This document shows, piece by piece, positions 62,726-64,000 of a stretch of 64,000 bases of DNA; the first letter of the stretch is position 1, and every line of letters begins with the position of its first letter. The position numbers and the translations under genes are program-made. This stretch comes from JBFJKD01 sp038106145. GTDB lineage: Bacteria > Pseudomonadota > Gammaproteobacteria > Pseudomonadales > Porticoccaceae. The stretch covers positions 62,001 through 126,000 of the forward strand of contig JAYODD010000006.1 of assembly GCA_038106145.1 (NCBI GenBank), read 5' to 3'. Below the pieces are notes generated by a model. The model searched no databases and was not told the DNA's origin. It saw only the letters and a list, made by a program, of their open reading frames with translations.

Positions 62726-63715
62726 GTGATTATCGATGTCCACACCCATATCGTTCCCGAGTCGTTTCCGGCCTACGCAGGTAATAATTCCGCCACAGCG
62801 TGGCCGGCAATGGCCAGTTGCAGCCAACCCCATCACCGCGCGGTGGTAATTGGCGGTAAAACATTTCGCGAGGTCAGCCACCACTGCTGGCATACGGGGG
62901 AACGCTTGCGGGACATGCGCGCCGAGGGCGTCGAGCGGCAGGTGTTGTCCCCGATGCCGGAATTGCTGTCCTACTGGTTCGATGTGGAGGACGCCCTGCG
63001 CATGTGTCACCACGTCAACGCGACCATCGCATCCATGGTGGACAGCGCGCCCGAGCACTTTTACGGACTGGGTATGGTGCCGATGCAGGACCCGGCGCTG
63101 GCTGCCCGGGAAATGGCGCGCCTGAAAGCGGATTACGGATTGCTGGGCATCGAAGTCGGCACCAATATCAATGGCAAACCGATTGGCGATTTTTGTTTTG
63201 AACCGGTATTTGCCACCGCCGTCGAACAGGACCTCGCTATATTTGTCCACGCCCTGCACCCCGCGGGAGTCGAGCGGGTGATCGGCCCGCCGGGCATGGC
63301 CGCGCTGGTAGCCTTCCCCAATGAAAATGCCCTGGCGGTGGCCTCGCTGATATGTGGCGGTATGCTGGCGCGTTATCCCGATTTACGTATTGCGTTTAGT
63401 CACGGCGGCGGCGGGTTTGGCCTGGTGTTGCCGCGCATGCTGCACGGCTGGCGTACCATGGGGGACGGCATGTTCGCAACCTCGCCGCTGACACTGGCGC
63501 GCCAAATTTACTACGACACGCTGGTGTACGACACCTCCGCCCTGCAGTATCTGATCGAGCTGTTTGGCGTTGAACGGCTGCTGGTGGGGACGGACTACCC
63601 GTTCGTTATCCGCGAACAAAATCCCGGCAGGCGCTTACGCGAACTCGGCGTCAGCGACGCCCACCTGCGGCTACTGCAGTCAGGCAACGCCCTGCGCTTT
63701 CTCGGTCTGGATTGA
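62726..63715 (+). CDS. amidohydrolase-family protein (ACMSD/decarboxylase-like)
   Basis: The 329-residue protein is of the Amidohydrolase_2 type. The metal site is shown by MIIDVHTHIVPE (HxH), the histidines in FVHALHP and FSHGGGG, and the aspartate in LLVGTDYPF. This group includes ACMSD, gamma-resorcylate and other aromatic decarboxylases, and some hydrolases. In this setting it may decarboxylate an intermediate or act on a ring-cleavage product; which cannot be decided. It lies 59 bases after the SDR gene and is convergent with the LysR gene. Confidence 0.85.
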   Translation: MIIDVHTHIVPESFPAYAGNNSATAWPAMASCSQPHHRAVVIGGKTFREVSHHCWHTGERLRDMRAEGVERQVLSPMPELLSYWFDVEDALRMCHHVNATIASMVDSAPEHFYGLGMVPMQDPALAAREMARLKADYGLLGIEVGTNINGKPIGDFCFEPVFATAVEQDLAIFVHALHPAGVERVIGPPGMAALVAFPNENALAVASLICGGMLARYPDLRIAFSHGGGGFGLVLPRMLHGWRTMGDGMFATSPLTLARQIYYDTLVYDTSALQYLIELFGVERLLVGTDYPFVIREQNPGRRLRELGVSDAHLRLLQSGNALRFLGLD

Positions 63716-63741
63716 GCCCCCTGTCGGCTACACTCATCGGG

Positions 63742-64000
63742 TCAAACCGCCGCGCGACACAGCGCCAGCCATTGCTTGATGCCCTCGGTACGATATTTCT
63801 GGCGGTGCAGGGCAAAGTAAAAACGCCGGGTAAAATCCCGGTGGGGAACGGCCAGTGGCACCAGGCTGCCGCGCCGAAAGGCTTCCTTCATGGCCACCCG
63901 CGACAGGCAACTGATGCCAAGCCCCGCCTCCACTGCCCGTTTGATGGCCTCGGTATGCTGCAACTCCAGTAGCAATTTGAGGTCGGGCAACAGGCCATGC
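63742..64000 (-). CDS. LysR-family regulator, C-terminal part (cut by window edge)
   Basis: The minus-strand frame is open from the right edge to its stop at 63742 and encodes about 85 residues of the substrate-binding domain of a LysR-type regulator. ELQHTEAIKRAVEAGLGISC, then LSRVAMKEAFRRGSLVPLAV and a C-terminal helix (KYRTEGIKQWLALCRAAV) follow the family pattern. The DNA-binding end is outside the window. It is convergent with the amidohydrolase gene, so it may control the dioxygenase cluster. Confidence 0.85.
   Translation of the reverse strand, partial: HGLLPDLKLLLELQHTEAIKRAVEAGLGISCLSRVAMKEAFRRGSLVPLAVPHRDFTRRFYFALHRQKYRTEGIKQWLALCRAAV

Noticed and set aside
1..64000. tRNA or rRNA genes, CRISPR arrays, insertion sequences or prophage
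   Set aside because: Reading the intergenic spaces, which are mostly under 200 bases, I saw no cloverleaf-like sequence, regular repeat array, transposase or phage gene.

Overview
The window reads as a chromosomal segment of a gammaproteobacterium close to the Pseudomonadales/Cellvibrionales. I infer this from gene order recalled from Pseudomonas: rluD-pgeF beside bamD, pilSR beside a fimT-pilVWX-pilY1-pilE block, ispH-fkpB-lspA-ileS-ribF-murJ, hslVU-DUF971, hda-DUF2066 facing purM-purN-DUF3108, and dcd-mrp-metG followed by rnfABCDGE. I see no rRNA or tRNA genes, insertion sequences, prophage genes or CRISPR arrays. The sequence is a draft assembly with three runs of 10 N (in purM, metG and rnfB). 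At least two of them look like artefactual joins rather than missing DNA.

Layout. 1-6.4 kb: the end of an unknown gene, DUF1289, a gamma-carbonic anhydrase, a broken CoA-pyrophosphatase-like NUDIX remnant, an intact NUDIX hydrolase, pgeF, rluD, bamD and nadE. 6.4-16.2 kb: the type IV pilus regulators pilSR and the minor pilin/PilY1 priming cluster. 16.3-26.2 kb: isoprenoid, lipoprotein, tRNA-charging, flavin and peptidoglycan genes, then the HslVU protease. 26.3-28.1 kb: a single gene fusing a Rieske [2Fe-2S] domain to a cytochrome P450. 28.2-39.1 kb: envelope and purine genes. 39.1-49.1 kb: a five-gene minus-strand cluster encoding four secreted DUF11-like beta-sandwich proteins and a 1846-residue outer-membrane protein with a large C-terminal barrel. 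49.3-53.0 kb: dcd, mrp and metG. 53.2-59.0 kb: the Rnf/Rsx electron-transport complex. 59.2-64 kb: an aromatic ring-hydroxylating dioxygenase (alpha and beta), an extradiol dioxygenase, an SDR dehydrogenase and an amidohydrolase, followed by the end of a LysR regulator.

How the genes work together. PilS/PilR and the minor pilin cluster belong to type IV pilus control and assembly, although pilA itself is outside the window. FkpB, LspA, IspH, BamD, SppA and MurJ serve envelope biogenesis. The 59-64 kb genes form a plausible pathway of ring dihydroxylation, dihydrodiol dehydrogenation, meta cleavage and C-C hydrolysis or decarboxylation, but no dedicated ferredoxin or reductase is present.

The best candidate for an undescribed system is the DUF11/outer-membrane-barrel cluster at 39-49 kb. 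Two of its secreted proteins are paralogues, a third shares their C-terminal module, and all are encoded with one very large barrel protein that itself carries DUF11-like and SdrD/carboxypeptidase-regulatory-like domains. It could be a surface fibre or layer with its own outer-membrane anchor or export platform. One of its genes carries a one-base frameshift at a CCCCGGGG run that may be a sequencing error. The Rieske-P450 fusion is the second most unusual item.
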